Source: Ceratotherium simum simum | Lineage: Eukaryota > Chordata > Mammalia > Perissodactyla > Rhinocerotidae | DNA: 64,000 bases | Reading direction: 5' to 3' | Assembly: GCF_000283155.1 (NCBI RefSeq) | Contig: NW_004454182.1 | Location: 8,328,023-8,392,022, forward strand | Part shown: piece by piece, positions 10,652-22,178 of the stretch | Numbering within the stretch: position 1 is the first letter of the stretch | Layout of the letters: the number at the start of each line of letters is the position of its first letter | Notes under the pieces: generated by a model | What the model was told of the DNA's origin: nothing | Seen by the model: only the letters and a program-made list of their open reading frames with translations | Database searches by the model: none | Program-made: the position numbers and the translations under genes

Positions 10652-11734
10652 CCAAGGTTAGTGAGATTCTTCTGGAGAAGGGCCTACTTTCTGGAAGCCC
10701 ATGTAGGCACTTAGAGGAACCATGTCTCCTCCTCTCATGTCCCCAGGGTGTTCTGCATCCTTCCAGGAGAGGCTAAGAAGGCACTATGTGCCCAGTAATC
10801 AAGTCCCCACACCAATGAATTCCTTTCTCCCGGTTCTTCATCCCAGAGGCATAGAGGTAGCTTGTATAAACAGACTGGCGGGGAACATGGAAAAATCCTT
10901 CCCTCATGAGCCCCTGGCCAGAGCACCAGGAAGCTGTGGTGCTTATGCGAAAGCCCCAGGAGGGAAAGACCAACCCAGGGCATGGGTTTGGAGCAGGCTT
11001 TCTACCTCCCTTTTAGTATGCGTACAACAGGCTTTCCAAAGATGCTCAGACACACGAATGACAATGGGTGTGTGGAGGGAGGAGGGCAGAAGAAGAGCGG
11101 TTGGGTGGGCTCACGAATAACAGGTCCCAGGCCATTCCCAAGGGTTGCCAGAGAGCTCTCCCCTGCCCATGGTGCACACCCAGCTCTTCTCTCTAAGTTT
11201 GAGTAACACGTATTTTCTGGTACCAAGAAAATGTCCTATCCTTTGTACCCTGATCCTTTTTCCAAATTAAGGGGAGGATTCCCCTGGAATAACTGGTAGG
11301 TAACTGAAGAAGAATATCCTGGAGTCTAAACCTTTTTAATTATATATTTTTTCCTTATATAGTTACATACACTTAAGATGCACCCAACTGAAAACATCTA
11401 TTTCTTTGCTTACACAGAATTTGAACATTATACAGCTTACTTACCTAAGCTAGTCTTAAGTTATCTTTAATCTTTGGGAAACACCTATGACATCACTGAT
11501 GGAAGGGCAGCTGTGGCACGAGCAGGAATTTGTATTTGCAAGAGCCAGGCCGAAGTCCCACTCCATCCGGAGGCTGGGATTATTAGTAAAGAAGCAGGTT
11601 GCTGTTTGCTGTTCTGAGTTCTAGTCTTTAAACTGTAGATAATAACAGTATCTACTATACTGAGTTGTTTTGAAACTCAAATGACATCATATAAAGGACA
11701 GATTGAATCCCTCTGAAAATGTTATAGATGATGT
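10652..11734. other. Unassigned intergenic sequence
   Basis: I see no supported gene. The longest frame (10722-11120, 132 codons) overlaps several minus-strand frames and has no recognisable domain. An AT-rich part lies at 11330-11450. Confidence 0.3.
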
Positions 11735-11880
11735 AAATTAGGCAGCCTGGTGCATTGGAGCTCTGGATTGAGAATTTGAAGTCTGGATTCTAAAAACAGC
11801 TTGGCTATAATCTATCTGGAAACCTTGAGCAAATCCCTTTCTATCGCTGAGGCTCAATTTTCTCCTCTAAAACATGAGTG
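11735..11880 (+). mobile_element. MIR SINE, plus strand
   Basis: 'tgcattggagctctggattg', 'ggaaaccttgagcaaatccc' and 'ctgaggctcaattttctcct' follow MIR order. Confidence 0.6.
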
Positions 11881-11881
11881 C

Positions 11882-12045
11882 CAATTCTCAACTTTAATGT
11901 TGATAAAAATCAACACTGCTATGTCCTGGCCCTAAATCCAGAGATTCGAATTTGGTGGTTCTGAGATGAGGCCAAGAACCTGCATTTTTAACAAGCATCT
12001 TAAGTGATTCTGATGCAAGTGGGCTGGTGACCACACCAAATGGAG
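11882..12045 (+). mobile_element. MER20-like hAT-Charlie MITE, plus strand
   Basis: 'aattctcaactttaatgttg', 'ctgagatgaggccaagaacc', 'tgcatttttaacaagcatct' and 'ggtgaccacacc' match the order of MER20. The TIRs are degraded. Confidence 0.55.
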
Positions 12046-12057
12046 CATGGTTTGGAC

Positions 12058-12240
12058 CTTCATTCATTCATTAGACAAACATTTATTGAGCACCTACTAT
12101 GTGTTCTAGGAGCTGGAGAAGCAAGAAGGGCGTTGGTCTCCTAGAGTTTGGAGCCATAAACATGTAAACAGATAAACAGCACAACACGGTTGTTGTGATA
12201 ACTACAGAGTAGAAAATGAAATGGAGCGTGCAGACAGAGA
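12058..12240 (-). mobile_element. L2 LINE 3' end, minus strand
   Basis: 'cattcattcattagacaaac' and 'tattgagcacctactatgtg' are a clear reversed L2 3' end. Confidence 0.6.
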
Positions 12241-12759
12241 AGGATGGAAGAAGCATGGAGCCCTCCAGTTCAAGACCATCGATCTCACCCAGCACTAGGG
12301 TACCACAGTGTCCAGATCACTCAGTAAGTTGTATTAGGCACTTGTCCCGGCCCGACTTGCTTCTGGAGGCCATGAAGAACACCAGAGAAGTGTGGGCCAC
12401 AGCTGGGTGCCACTCCTCAGCAAACTCACCCTACAATTGGCAAGCAAGGAGCCAGCAGTTCCAGAAAGTGTGTAAGTATGTGCTTCATGGTGTGATGCTG
12501 ACTGTAAGTGCATTGGGGTTTACTAGGGTAGGGATCAGCCTGGGCTGAAGTGGTTGAAGGAGCTTCTCAGAAGACGTGGTCCTGAGACAAAGCCCAAAAG
12601 ATGTGTTGATTTGAGAGACGGAAACAAGCTGATCTGTAGACCAGCAGGCTTTACAAAGATTTTGAGCTTGTTTATGAGGTTGGCAAAGATGTTCAAACCT
12701 GGAGAGGTTGGATACCTACAGCCATCACAAGGAGAGGCATGACCTTGGAGGAAAAGCAG
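12241..12759. other. Unassigned intergenic sequence
   Basis: Nothing recognised. Its first part may be a further, decayed extension of the L2. Confidence 0.25.
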
Positions 12760-12965
12760 GGAACATCAGCTTTCACCTTGACTTTGCCACATGCTAATTT
12801 TAGAGCCTCAGCATATCATTTAATCTCTTAGAGCTTCCATTGCTTCACTCATAAAAGAGGGATAATAATTTACGTCAACCTCTCCCACAGGCATAGGGTA
12901 AAAGGAGAAAGGAACTAATAGCAGAGAACATGGTTTGGATAATACAGAATAATAGGAAGAAGGCT
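12760..12965 (+). mobile_element. MIR-like SINE, plus strand
   Basis: 'cctcagcatatcatttaatc' and 'cataaaagagggataataat' resemble the MIR core; the match is weak. Confidence 0.4.
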
Positions 12966-14270
12966 ATTATTAAGCATTATCTTTATGATTTTGCAGCTCA
13001 CAGTTGGAAATCTCTCTGGACAACTGTACCACGAAGAGTCTTGAAGCTATGAATTCTCTGTGGGCACTTTACCTTCAAATCCATCAGATTTAGTAGATAC
13101 TAAAACCCAGTTTTCATGGCTCTATTTTTCACCATATAGCTTTAATATTCGCTACATGCTTATATCCTTGTATCTCCTTCCAAGTGGCTCCTGACTTACC
13201 GCTTGGGGAGTAAGTTGCACACAGGAGAAGAGAGAGCCAAGATGCCTGCTCTGACTTAAGCTACGTGAAAATGGAAAATATGGCACACTTTAAAATAGAC
13301 CTGTCTCATATTTTGAGCACAAGATCAAACCTGCATTTTGTAATTACTCGGGGCTCTGCGTCTCCATGAGCACAGGGTGCTAGAGGTGCTGGAGGTGGGG
13401 TGATGGAGGCCCAGACATGACTTGTCTTCCTTGAGCATCAGCTTTAGTTCATGGAAAGGAACTTCAAGTCTTATCATCATATTAAGTCAAATATGCTTAA
13501 TTCGGTGTCTCTGGTCTCACAAACCTGTGTCTAAAAAGTAAATTATAATCCTCTTTTAATACCAAAATTATGATGTCATGAACTCACACTGGAATTTCTA
13601 AGAATTCCCAAGAGCATTGCCTCACATACTCTAGGACATATGACTTTGCTTCTGCTGCCACGATGGAGCCTTTGATCTCTACAGTTCCCTGAGATATCTG
13701 TCCCATCGGGCCCAGCTATCCTTGGCTGGTAGCCCCCGTGGCCACCCGCACTCAGCCTCATGGAAAGGACAATCTCCTCTCTCTTCCCCACAGCTCAACT
13801 GAGAAAGTGTGCTGACTGTAAACCAGCTGTCACTGTTGACTTGGGGACAACTGAAGGACCACACAGAGGGTGACAATGCTGCATGAGAAGGGCTCAGCAT
13901 GAGCACGCATGGGCTCAGTGCCCACACTGCCCTCAGCAGGCTTCCTTGAGCACAGGGCGCCACCCCACCACCCACAGCCCACCAGTGAGAATCCCCAGGT
14001 AGCTCTACAGCTTGGAATTAAGGCCAAATAAGTCCCAGAGAGAAAAGTCCCACTCCTCCCTCCCCCCACTCGCCCCACATCTCTGTCCCCCTCTGTCCCT
14101 ACTCTGGGATTAAACTCTTTTCAGGATGACTAACAGTAGGAACCTCCATTTGTTCAGAGCAAAACATCCACTCCCACCCACAGGCTCGGGTCACCACCGG
14201 CCAATACCAGTCAGTAGAGTCATTGATGATGCATTTTACAAAGTCCGGCCCATTCAGTCTCAGGTGCCCT
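12966..14270. other. Unassigned intergenic sequence
   Basis: I see no gene. Several overlapping minus-strand frames at 13576-14078 have no known domain and no codon signature I can defend. Confidence 0.3.
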
Positions 14271-14274
14271 CAAG

Positions 14275-14566
14275 AATCAGTCCAGGAGAACAGATACTGT
14301 ATGATTCCACTGATATTTCTAGAGTAGTCAAATTCTTAGAGACAGAGAGTAGGATGGGGGTTGCCAGGGGCTGGAGGAGGGGAGAAGGGGAGTTAAGATT
14401 TAACAGATACAAGAGTTCCGTTGGAGAGGATGAAAAGGTTCTGGAGATAGGTGGTGGTGATGGTTGCACAATAATGTGAATATACTTAATACGAAACTTA
14501 AAAATGGCTAAAATGGTAAATTTTATGTTATGCATATTTTACCACAATAAAATTTAAAAAAAAGAA
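14275..14566 (+). mobile_element. L1M 3'UTR, plus strand
   Basis: 'gtatgattccactgatattt', 'ggttgccaggggctggagga', 'ttctggagataggtggtggt' and the A-rich end 'aataaaatttaaaaaaaa' are a typical old L1 3' end. Confidence 0.8.
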
Positions 14567-16699
14567 TCAGCCCAGGTGGTACTGTGCCAGTCTGGGCCAG
14601 TTCTGGTCACTGTTTCCCTCGGGTGTGAGGTTGGGGAGAGACCAGGCCCTCGGGCAGAGTCTAGCTCTCCCGCGAGCACACTTGGATTGAAAGGCACACA
14701 AACATCTCCAAAGAATGACAACATTCTCCTGCTCAGGCTAACTCACATTTGGGGAGAAAAAACAAATTTTTCTAACTCAGCGGGGGTGCAGTCGTCTGGT
14801 GCTGACAACTGCCCTCTATCTTTGACATGTGCTAGCTTCACATTTCTGTGACCTAAAATCCCCTCCTGGTTGATTTTCTCAAAACTCAAGATATCTCTCC
14901 GAGGCATGTAGAGCCTCCACCTCCCATGCAGAAAACTGCTGGCAACTTTTAAATGGCAAAGAGTAAAACCTCCAGGCACTACAAGCACTTTTTACACAAG
15001 AGTAGACTCTGAGGCACCATCAAAATCTACGTGGATTTGACAGATCAAACTGGAGTTCTAAGAAATTTCAGTCTTCCCTCTGGCTACACTCTCCTCCCCT
15101 TTTGGGTTATTTGCTGTCTTGCTTTGAGCCTTCAGGAGCATTTTGGTGGGAAGGTTTGGGAAGCCTGATCCCATGTCAGCTTTTGCGGGAATCGCCTGTC
15201 TTGGAAAAGGTCCAGGTTACATTCCTCTTGGCTGGAGGCCCCACCCAGAAACCTGGGAAATACACACTGTTGAACAGCTTCATATTCTCCACTTGTAACC
15301 ACGTTGATTACAGTGAAGCTAAAGGGAGTTTACATAAGAGAAAGGAAAAGAACAACTTATGTGCAGCAAAGAAATCCCGCAAGAAGAATCCCCTGATGTG
15401 GGTTACCAGCCCTGAACAGACCCTCCACTGGAAGTCTACTCAGCACACCTCTGTTTGGCCTGGAAATGCCAGATCCCCTCTGTCAGTTCTCAGGAGGACT
15501 CAGTGGGGCTCTGGGGTTCCACACACTCACCTGAGAAAAAGAAAATTCCAACAAGTTGCTGTGAATTACCGTAAGGTGGCCATCAACAGGTTCTGAGCAT
15601 CTGTTAGGATGTGATTTTCTAAAGCGGGAAAACAGCTTTGAATGACTAGCAAACCTGACCCAAATCAACAGATTTCATTTACCACTCTTAAAAAGATTTT
15701 CTGCTGCTCCAACTTTCTGACAAGTTTTTGAAAGGACATTATATATCTGTTCTTCTTCTTGGCTGCCCAGCATCTAAAGTTTTACGTTTCAGGAATTCCC
15801 CCACCTTACTGAGGCAAAGCTTGCCTTGCACGGTAGAGGAAGAAAATGCCAGAGACTCACCTCCCCAGACTCCCTCGTAGCTCAGGCATTGACCCAGGCT
15901 CTGCCCATCAGAAGGCCCCATCCCAGGCTCTCAATTGGAAGCTACTGATGTGAAGGAGCAGGGACTAGGCTGTGTCCATTCTGGTGCTGGGTGGTGGCAG
16001 ATGCAAAGGTCTAGAAACATCTCCAGCCAGCACTGTTGGTAGCCTCTAGTCCCACTGCTGTGGAATCAGAGGTTCTGGCATATGATTTTGGTAGTTGCTC
16101 CTGGCTGTACAGTCTCCACGCCTAATTCTCCAGCCATCCTGGCAATTCTGTCAATGACTCATTACCCCCTTTCATATCGTCCCTTTCTTCTTAAATAAGC
16201 TAGAGTCAGTTTCTGTTGCTTAAAACTAAAATCCCCAAATGAAGTATTCTACCTGCATTATTCCTAGCACTGTGTACAAGAGAATCTTAGTTTTACTTTG
16301 GATTATACTCTGACTTTGCAACAAAACATTGAACATATTAGGGTGCTTTTAAAGTAATATTTGATTATCTAGAAACATCAGCAGTGAGCCCACACTTCCT
16401 GAAGCACAAGTCTTCATGGAGGAGAGGAGAGGCAGAGGAAGGGACGTGATAAAGAATTTCTAGGGCACCAAATCTTTCCCAATGGTCTGAAGAGTCATTG
16501 TATCTACCCAAAGGATACCAAAACTCGAGGAGTGCCGGACATGAGGAGCCCATCTCAGATCCCAGACCAGGGTTCCCAGAGGGCAGGAGTGAGAAGGAGC
16601 CTCCTGTTTCTCCCTCTATCTCCCTCATCCATCTTCCCCCAGCATCCCAGGACAGTACATTATCCATCAATGTAAATAGAAGGGACTCGTGGAAACAAG
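14567..16699. other. Unassigned intergenic sequence
   Basis: I see no supported gene. Frames at 15102-15596 and 16365-16868 (164 and 167 codons) lack domains. A short piece near 16190-16235 ('tttctgttgcttaaaact') resembles the end of an old LTR family also seen, in reverse, at about 45915. Confidence 0.3.
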
Positions 16700-16862
16700 G
16701 CAGAGAGCAAGTGCATTGAACTTGGATTAGAAAGGCTTGGCCCCAAACAGGGCTGTTCCCCCTGTGAGCTGGTGCCTGTGATTGGACAACGCTGGCGGTC
16801 CCTTGGGGCCTCGGTTTCCTCACTTGTAAAATTCGGGGAGGGGTGTGAATTAAATCAGTGGT
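16700..16862 (+). mobile_element. MIR SINE, plus strand
   Basis: 'gcattgaacttggattagaa', 'gcctcggtttcctcacttgt' and 'aaaattcggggagg' follow the MIR core. Confidence 0.55.
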
Positions 16863-18084
16863 TTTCAAATCCTAGTGCCAGAGCTGGTGCAGGCCTGTGA
16901 AGTTTTCCTTTTTCCCAGGTCCACGTAGAAATGAGAAAACATTCCCCCCAAAAATATAGTGAGTTTTTCCCAAACCTAATTTATTTCTATTAAAACACTA
17001 AGTTATATTTTGTGATAATTCACTTTAGATGTAACATCATAGGGGTGATAATGAATAACGGGTGTTTTTCATTCCTTTATTGGAGTAAATAAAAAGTTGG
17101 CAACTCTATATAGGTCTTCCAAATCCTTTTTTGGAATTTTATCATTCTTTGAAACCCACAAATCTGGAAAGCAATAGATTAACTAAACTCTAAGCCCCTC
17201 CTGCTCTGAACTTCTTTGTATCTATAGATTTGACTCAGTGGAAGTAGCGCAAGAATATCTAAATAATTGAGAGTCAGGTTTTAATTTAATATTAAAAACT
17301 GAGCAGAATACTCAGGCAGTCATGTATTCTTAGAGCATTGGCTGAACTTAATTGACATCCCCGTCTTACTCCCTACTGTCTCGTGTAAGTGGATTAAATG
17401 CCGCCCTGTGGCCACTGGTGAATAGTTAACTTTGGCTTCAGCTAGCTACCTACATTCTTTCAGACAACCTTGAGCAAAGGACATTATTCTAACCTTTTAC
17501 CTAGATAGCCATCAGCATTTGCACCATTCCTAACTCTTCCCGTGGCTTCCCATCTGTGCCGCACTGCCAGAGCTGGGCCCACAGTCGTCACCTGGCTCCG
17601 TTTCAGAAATAGTCGGGGGGTGACTTCAACTGGCAGGGCTCTGAGCAGATGAGTTTGTACTTTGAGAGCAGCTGGTCGTCTCAACGTCTCAGTTTGTGAG
17701 TTGCTTATCACGTTTATTTCCATTCTCCATGTCAGGACCTGCCGGGGAGAGAGAGATGACAGAAATCTTAATTTATGCTGATATTTAAATATCACTACAC
17801 TTACAATATGAAGCTTTACTAATTAAAAAAAAAAAATAGCTCTATTGTTAGTTTCTTGTTTTTGCCTGAGTGTCCCAGTTTCCACTCAAGGTATAAGAAG
17901 ATCCAAACGCATCCTGAGTCCTGCTCTAAACTAGGTTATTTGTTTTCATAAAACTGTGTCCCTTTTGCTCAGAGCAGTTATTTCAATCTGTAAGGGGATG
18001 TAATGACACACATTTATTTGTGTGATTATTTGAATAGTAGCCGTCTTTCCCTCTGGGTGCAAAACACTAAGAGATCTAGGATCA
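16863..18084. other. Unassigned intergenic sequence, AT-rich in places
   Basis: I see no gene or nameable repeat. It includes an A-run at 17825-17838 and a minus-strand 103-codon frame (17484-17795) with no recognised domain. Confidence 0.3.
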
Positions 18085-18175
18085 GGTAGGATTTTATTTA
18101 CCATGGTACACCCAGCACTCTCTGCCCAGCACACAGCAGGCATTCAATACATATTTACTGGTTAAATAAGCAAGA
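18085..18175 (+). mobile_element. L2 3' end, plus strand
   Basis: 'gcccagcacacagcaggcat' followed by 'tcaatacatatttactggtt' is a short L2 3' terminus. Confidence 0.5.
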
Positions 18176-18860
18176 TGAAGTGCCTGGGCGCTTGTCTCTG
18201 CAGTTGTCAAAAAAAAACACTTGTTTGTTCTCAGCAACCAACTTTCTGCTAGTCTGTGCATTCAAATCTAATGGCTTGAAACCTATACTAAAACCAAATC
18301 AAGGTGCTGACACTAACCATTTGGAACCTGAATATTGAGGGAGATCAACTGACAACCTATTCTAGCTTTTTCTGAAATCCCTTTACCAGATTGTCAAACT
18401 GTTAAAATAGTTCTACAACTGGCCTAAATCGGTTGCAGCAAAAAGAGATGAAATTTATGGGTTGGGTTTTCTTTCTCTTGTTTAATGACAGAATTTGCCA
18501 GAAGGAAAGACCACATGGACTCCTCCAAGCTGGCTCCTTTTAGAACCAGTAGGCTGGAGGAGGTGCCTCCTTTGTCCTGCAAGCTGGGAGCGGCCCTACC
18601 CCGGGGACATGGCAGGCTCTGGGAACAGGGGGAAAGGTTATTCCAGGTCAGTGAGGAGGCTGGTACCAAAATAAGACCTGGCCTGGCTTGGTCCTAGCAA
18701 GGGTATGTGAGGCATACAGGATGGAAATGTGGGTGGGAGGAGCATTAGCCTGAGGACATGCAGACAGAAGGAAGCAAGCAAAAGCTGAAGCAAGCAGGAC
18801 TCATGCACAAATAGAAGCCATAGAGGAGAATTAAGGGGAGTAGACCGTTTAGCTGGTGGT
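18176..18860. other. Unassigned intergenic sequence
   Basis: Nothing recognised. Confidence 0.3.
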
Positions 18861-18984
18861 AGGAGAAGGAGAGAGAGAGAGGGAGGAAGGAAGAGAGAGA
18901 AGGAGAGAAGAAGAAGAAAGAAGGGGAGGGAGGGAAAGGGAGAAGGAGGAATGAAAGGACGGAGAGAGAGAGAGACTCTTAGCT
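18861..18984. repeat. GA-rich low-complexity tract
   Basis: A purine-only stretch of GAGA, GGAGG and AAGAAG units. It explains the Ser/Pro/Leu-rich minus-strand frames here, which I do not treat as genes. Confidence 0.9.
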
Positions 18985-18987
18985 TCA

Positions 18988-19475
18988 TGAGGGAAGGGAC
19001 TGTGAGTGAACATAAGTGAGGCCATCTTGTAAGTGAACATAAGTGAGGCCATCTTGTTACACTAAATAACCCCGTCTTAGTTGAAACGTGTCTAGCATGT
19101 GATCATTATGAATTGCTACACAGTCTCATGATTTTCTGGCCCTGATCCTGTGCACCTACCCCTGCTGAGGTGCTCTGATAGCTTTGTTCTTAACAATTTT
19201 AATGAATTCTCCCAGGGAATAAGAAGGCCTCCAGGAAGAAAGAGCACGAGTAGCATATTCATCATCATCGACAGAAGAAAAGAACAATGAGAGATTCTGC
19301 AGTCCGTCATGTACATTTCTGAACCCCCTCCTTACTGCCCATTTTTCCTACATAACTACCTCAAAATTCTGTAATCTCTGAAGACGAGTTTTTGAGACAT
19401 TAGTCACCTGTCTTCCAATTTGCCGGCCAATGTAATTAAACCTCGTTTCTCGATCTCTAAATCATTGTGATTAAT
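18988..19475 (+). mobile_element. Probable old ERV LTR, plus strand
   Basis: The stretch starts 'TGagggaagggactgtgagt' and ends with U5-like 'attaaacctcgtttctcgat'. It has a tandem 27-bp duplication (copies at 19005-19030 and 19032-19057). No coding part adjoins. I infer an LTR from the overall look, not from a named match. Confidence 0.4.
19005..19057. repeat. 27-bp period tandem duplication
   Basis: The 26-base unit beginning 'agtgaacataagtgaggcca' occurs twice, offset by 27 bases and identical by eye. Confidence 0.95.
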
Positions 19476-19539
19476 TGGCTCAGATTGCAGCAAGCAGAGC
19501 GAGCCCATTGCTTCGTATCAGGACCATGTTTGTATTGCG

Positions 19540-19605
19540 CCTGGAGATAAACAGTGCCCGGAATGTGGAAGTCATCCAATAAGAGTTTGTGGATTGACTG
19601 ACAGA
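19540..19605 (+). mobile_element. L2-like 3' end remnant, plus strand
   Basis: 'acagtgcccggaatgtggaa' and 'agagtttgtggattgactga' resemble an L2 terminus; short and weak. Confidence 0.35.
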
Positions 19606-20094
19606 CGCTACAAGAGAGCACAGAGCAAGGAGGGGCGGACAGGCACCTCTGAGGGGTCAGCAACCTGTTGCATCTGCAGAGCTCTGAGTGGGCAATTGTC
19701 TCCATCTTATCCCTATGGTCCCCATTCCAGTCTCCTATGCAGACAAGATTCCTGTCTTCCTTATTGCCCCATGGTTCCTTCCAGTAACCTCACTACGTAT
19801 GGTACCATTTTCCTGGTTCCTAAATGTTCAGAGAGCTCAACAGAGAAATGTACAACAAAGAACAAAATAAAAATCCTCCATGAGCCAGAGATGATAATTG
19901 TTAACTTTCATCCTGAAAACATATTGTTTTGTGTTCCACCTTTTCTATACTAAACAAGTGAAATATTTCCATACCATAAATAAGCCTTTTGAAACATGAT
20001 TTCAGTGGCTACATTTAGTCACTCCATTATATGGGGCATTAGATGTTAGAAATTAGACACTTAGGTTATTTCTGAGAGCTTGCTTAAGTAATGC
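19606..20094. other. Unassigned intergenic sequence
   Basis: Nothing recognised. The frames here are short and overlapping. Confidence 0.3.
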
Positions 20095-20630
20095 CATGCT
20101 GTCCACACAAAGACCTGTACATGAATATTTGTAGCATCTTTATTCCTAATTGCTAAACACTAGAAACAATCCAAATGCCCATCAACAGGAAAATGGATAA
20201 ACAAACTATGGTACATCCATACAATGGAATACTACTCAGCAGTACAAAGGAACAAATCACTGATGAATGCAATATCACGGATGCATCTCAGAAACATTAC
20301 TAAATGAATGAAGCTAAATCAAAGCACAGCTAAATGAAAGAAGACAGACACAAAAGGCTACACACTGTGTGAATCCATTTGTATGACATTCATGAAAGGC
20401 AAAACTGTGGGATAGAAAGCAGATCAGCAGTTGCCAGGGGCTGGGGCTCGTGGGAAGGGATTGACAACAAAGGGCAGCACAAGGCGAAATTTTTGGAACG
20501 ATAGAAAACGTCTTGACTGTGGTGATGTTTACATGACGGTATGCATTTGGCATAACTCATCCAGCTGTACACCTAATGAGGGTAAATTTTATTGTATGTA
20601 AATGATACCACCAATAAATCTGAACCCCAA
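20095..20630 (+). mobile_element. L1M end of ORF2 and 3'UTR, plus strand
   Basis: 'caatccaaatgcccatcaac', 'ccatacaatggaatactact', 'ttgccaggggctggggctcg' and 'gtaaattttattgtatgtaa' are the L1 3' region in order. Confidence 0.85.
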
Positions 20631-21067
20631 AAAGTAACAATGTCAGGCAGGAAGTCCCTTTTACATATCTTTTTTTGAATATCTGTGAGTGTAGCCACTG
20701 GATAAATTTCCAGAGGTGGAATCAATGGATCAAAGTGTATGCACATTGTAAAGACACAGATGTATTTTTCACCTGGCCTTTTTTGGAGACAATGCCTTGA
20801 AGGAGTGACTGTAAGACTTTTAGGAACACTGACACACAGAAGACAGCATGCACATTGTTTTGCACAAGTAGGGGGAACCGTACTGTGGCTGCCTTTATAT
20901 CCCCCCACAAAGCTTGGGTGACCATAGGACCACTCTACTCCCGTTCATCTAAAGTGTCAAGAATACCTAGGTCCACTGACTCCCATCCCTCCATCCCTAA
21001 AGTCAGAGCTCAGCACCACCCAGTATTGTCCAGTTGAACTTTCTGCGATCATGGGACCTTCAATATC
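20631..21067. other. Unassigned; possible old L1 scrap at its left end
   Basis: 'agaggtggaatcaatggatc' at 20713-20733 resembles reversed L1 3'UTR, too short to be sure. The rest is unrecognised. Confidence 0.3.
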
Positions 21068-21241
21068 TGTGCCGTCGCATACACGAGCGACACTGGGCTC
21101 CTGAATACTAGGAATATGGCTAGTGTAAATGAGGAACTGAATTTAAAATTTCTTTTTAAATGTTGAATTTAGTTAATTAAAAATTAAATTTAAATAGCCA
21201 CATGAGGCTAGTGGCTACCATATTGGACGGTGCAACTCTAG
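21068..21241. mobile_element. Palindromic DNA-transposon MITE, family not named
   Basis: The ends are related inverted repeats: 'ctgtgccgtcgcatacacga' on the left and the reverse complement of 'ggctaccatattggacggtg' on the right. The AT-rich middle ('ttagttaattaaaaattaaa') is also self-complementary. This is typical of a mammalian hAT-type MITE. Confidence 0.55.
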
Positions 21242-22030
21242 AAGACGTCTGGTCCCCAACTGCAGGAGAAGTGGAAGGGTCAGCTTGGCATCCAGCGTCT
21301 AGTCAGCCCAACTGCAGGGCCCACTCTGACGTTGTAGCCCAGGCCTGATTACTGGGCTCTCTGTCTTGTACTCCAGGATCGGGACATGGGGTCCTGTCCT
21401 GCTCCTCCTTCTGGAGTACCTGCCTAAGTCCCCTCTCTCCACTCTCTATCCTTGCTCCTGGGCGCCAGCCCCACTGCCTACAGCCCTCCGGGGCCTGGAA
21501 TCCTGCACCAGCTCACCTGGCGTCCGTCTTGGGCACCTCAGCCTGTCTGCCTCCCTGCCTGTCTGGGCCCGCCTCGTTTGCTGCTAGGACTTGCCTGGAT
21601 CATCCATGGTCAGTGTTGGAAGGAGAATCTTTAGTATCTTTTTTTATTGTCTCCCTCTCTCTCTTTTTTTAATCTTTTATTCCAAGCCTCAACCCTTATC
21701 TTTGAGAATTGATCTCGCCCTGGGAATCTCCTCCTAAATACTGATGCCACCTATGCCCAGGTGTGTTGGAGGGCTGAGTGGAGAGAGAGGAGGCATGTGG
21801 CGAAACGGCAGGTACAGACACAACCCTCTCCTTCATTCCGACTGAAGCCAGGCCTACAAGGGGAAATATGGACAGATGCACCTAAAAGATCTGGTTTAAA
21901 AGGTACACCTTATTCATATTCGGCCTGAAGCCCCCCACAGGCACCTCCCCGCCTAGCTCCCACTAGCTCCCAGCCTGCCTCCCCACACAACAGCGGCCAT
22001 CATTCCCCACCCCCTGGGGACATGGTCAGA

Positions 22031-22032
<2 letters not shown>
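21242..22032. other. Unassigned intergenic sequence
   Basis: GC-richer than its surroundings at 21380-21600, but no domain or splice structure I can support. Confidence 0.3.
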
Positions 22033-22076
<44 letters not shown>

Positions 22077-22083
22077 AGGGAGG

Positions 22084-22136
<53 letters not shown>

Positions 22137-22178
22137 AGGGAGGGAGGGAGAGAGAGGGAGAGAGAGGGAGAGAGGGGG
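22033..22178. repeat. Compound (GA)n/(GGGA)n microsatellite with internal duplication
   Basis: Two successive blocks each consist of a GA run followed by GGGA units. All six frames through it are low complexity. Confidence 0.95.

Noticed and set aside
15102..15596. 164-codon plus frame
   Set aside because: No recognisable domain or transcript signal.
18638..19052. Ser/Leu/Pro-rich minus-strand frames
   Set aside because: They read the GA-rich low-complexity tract.
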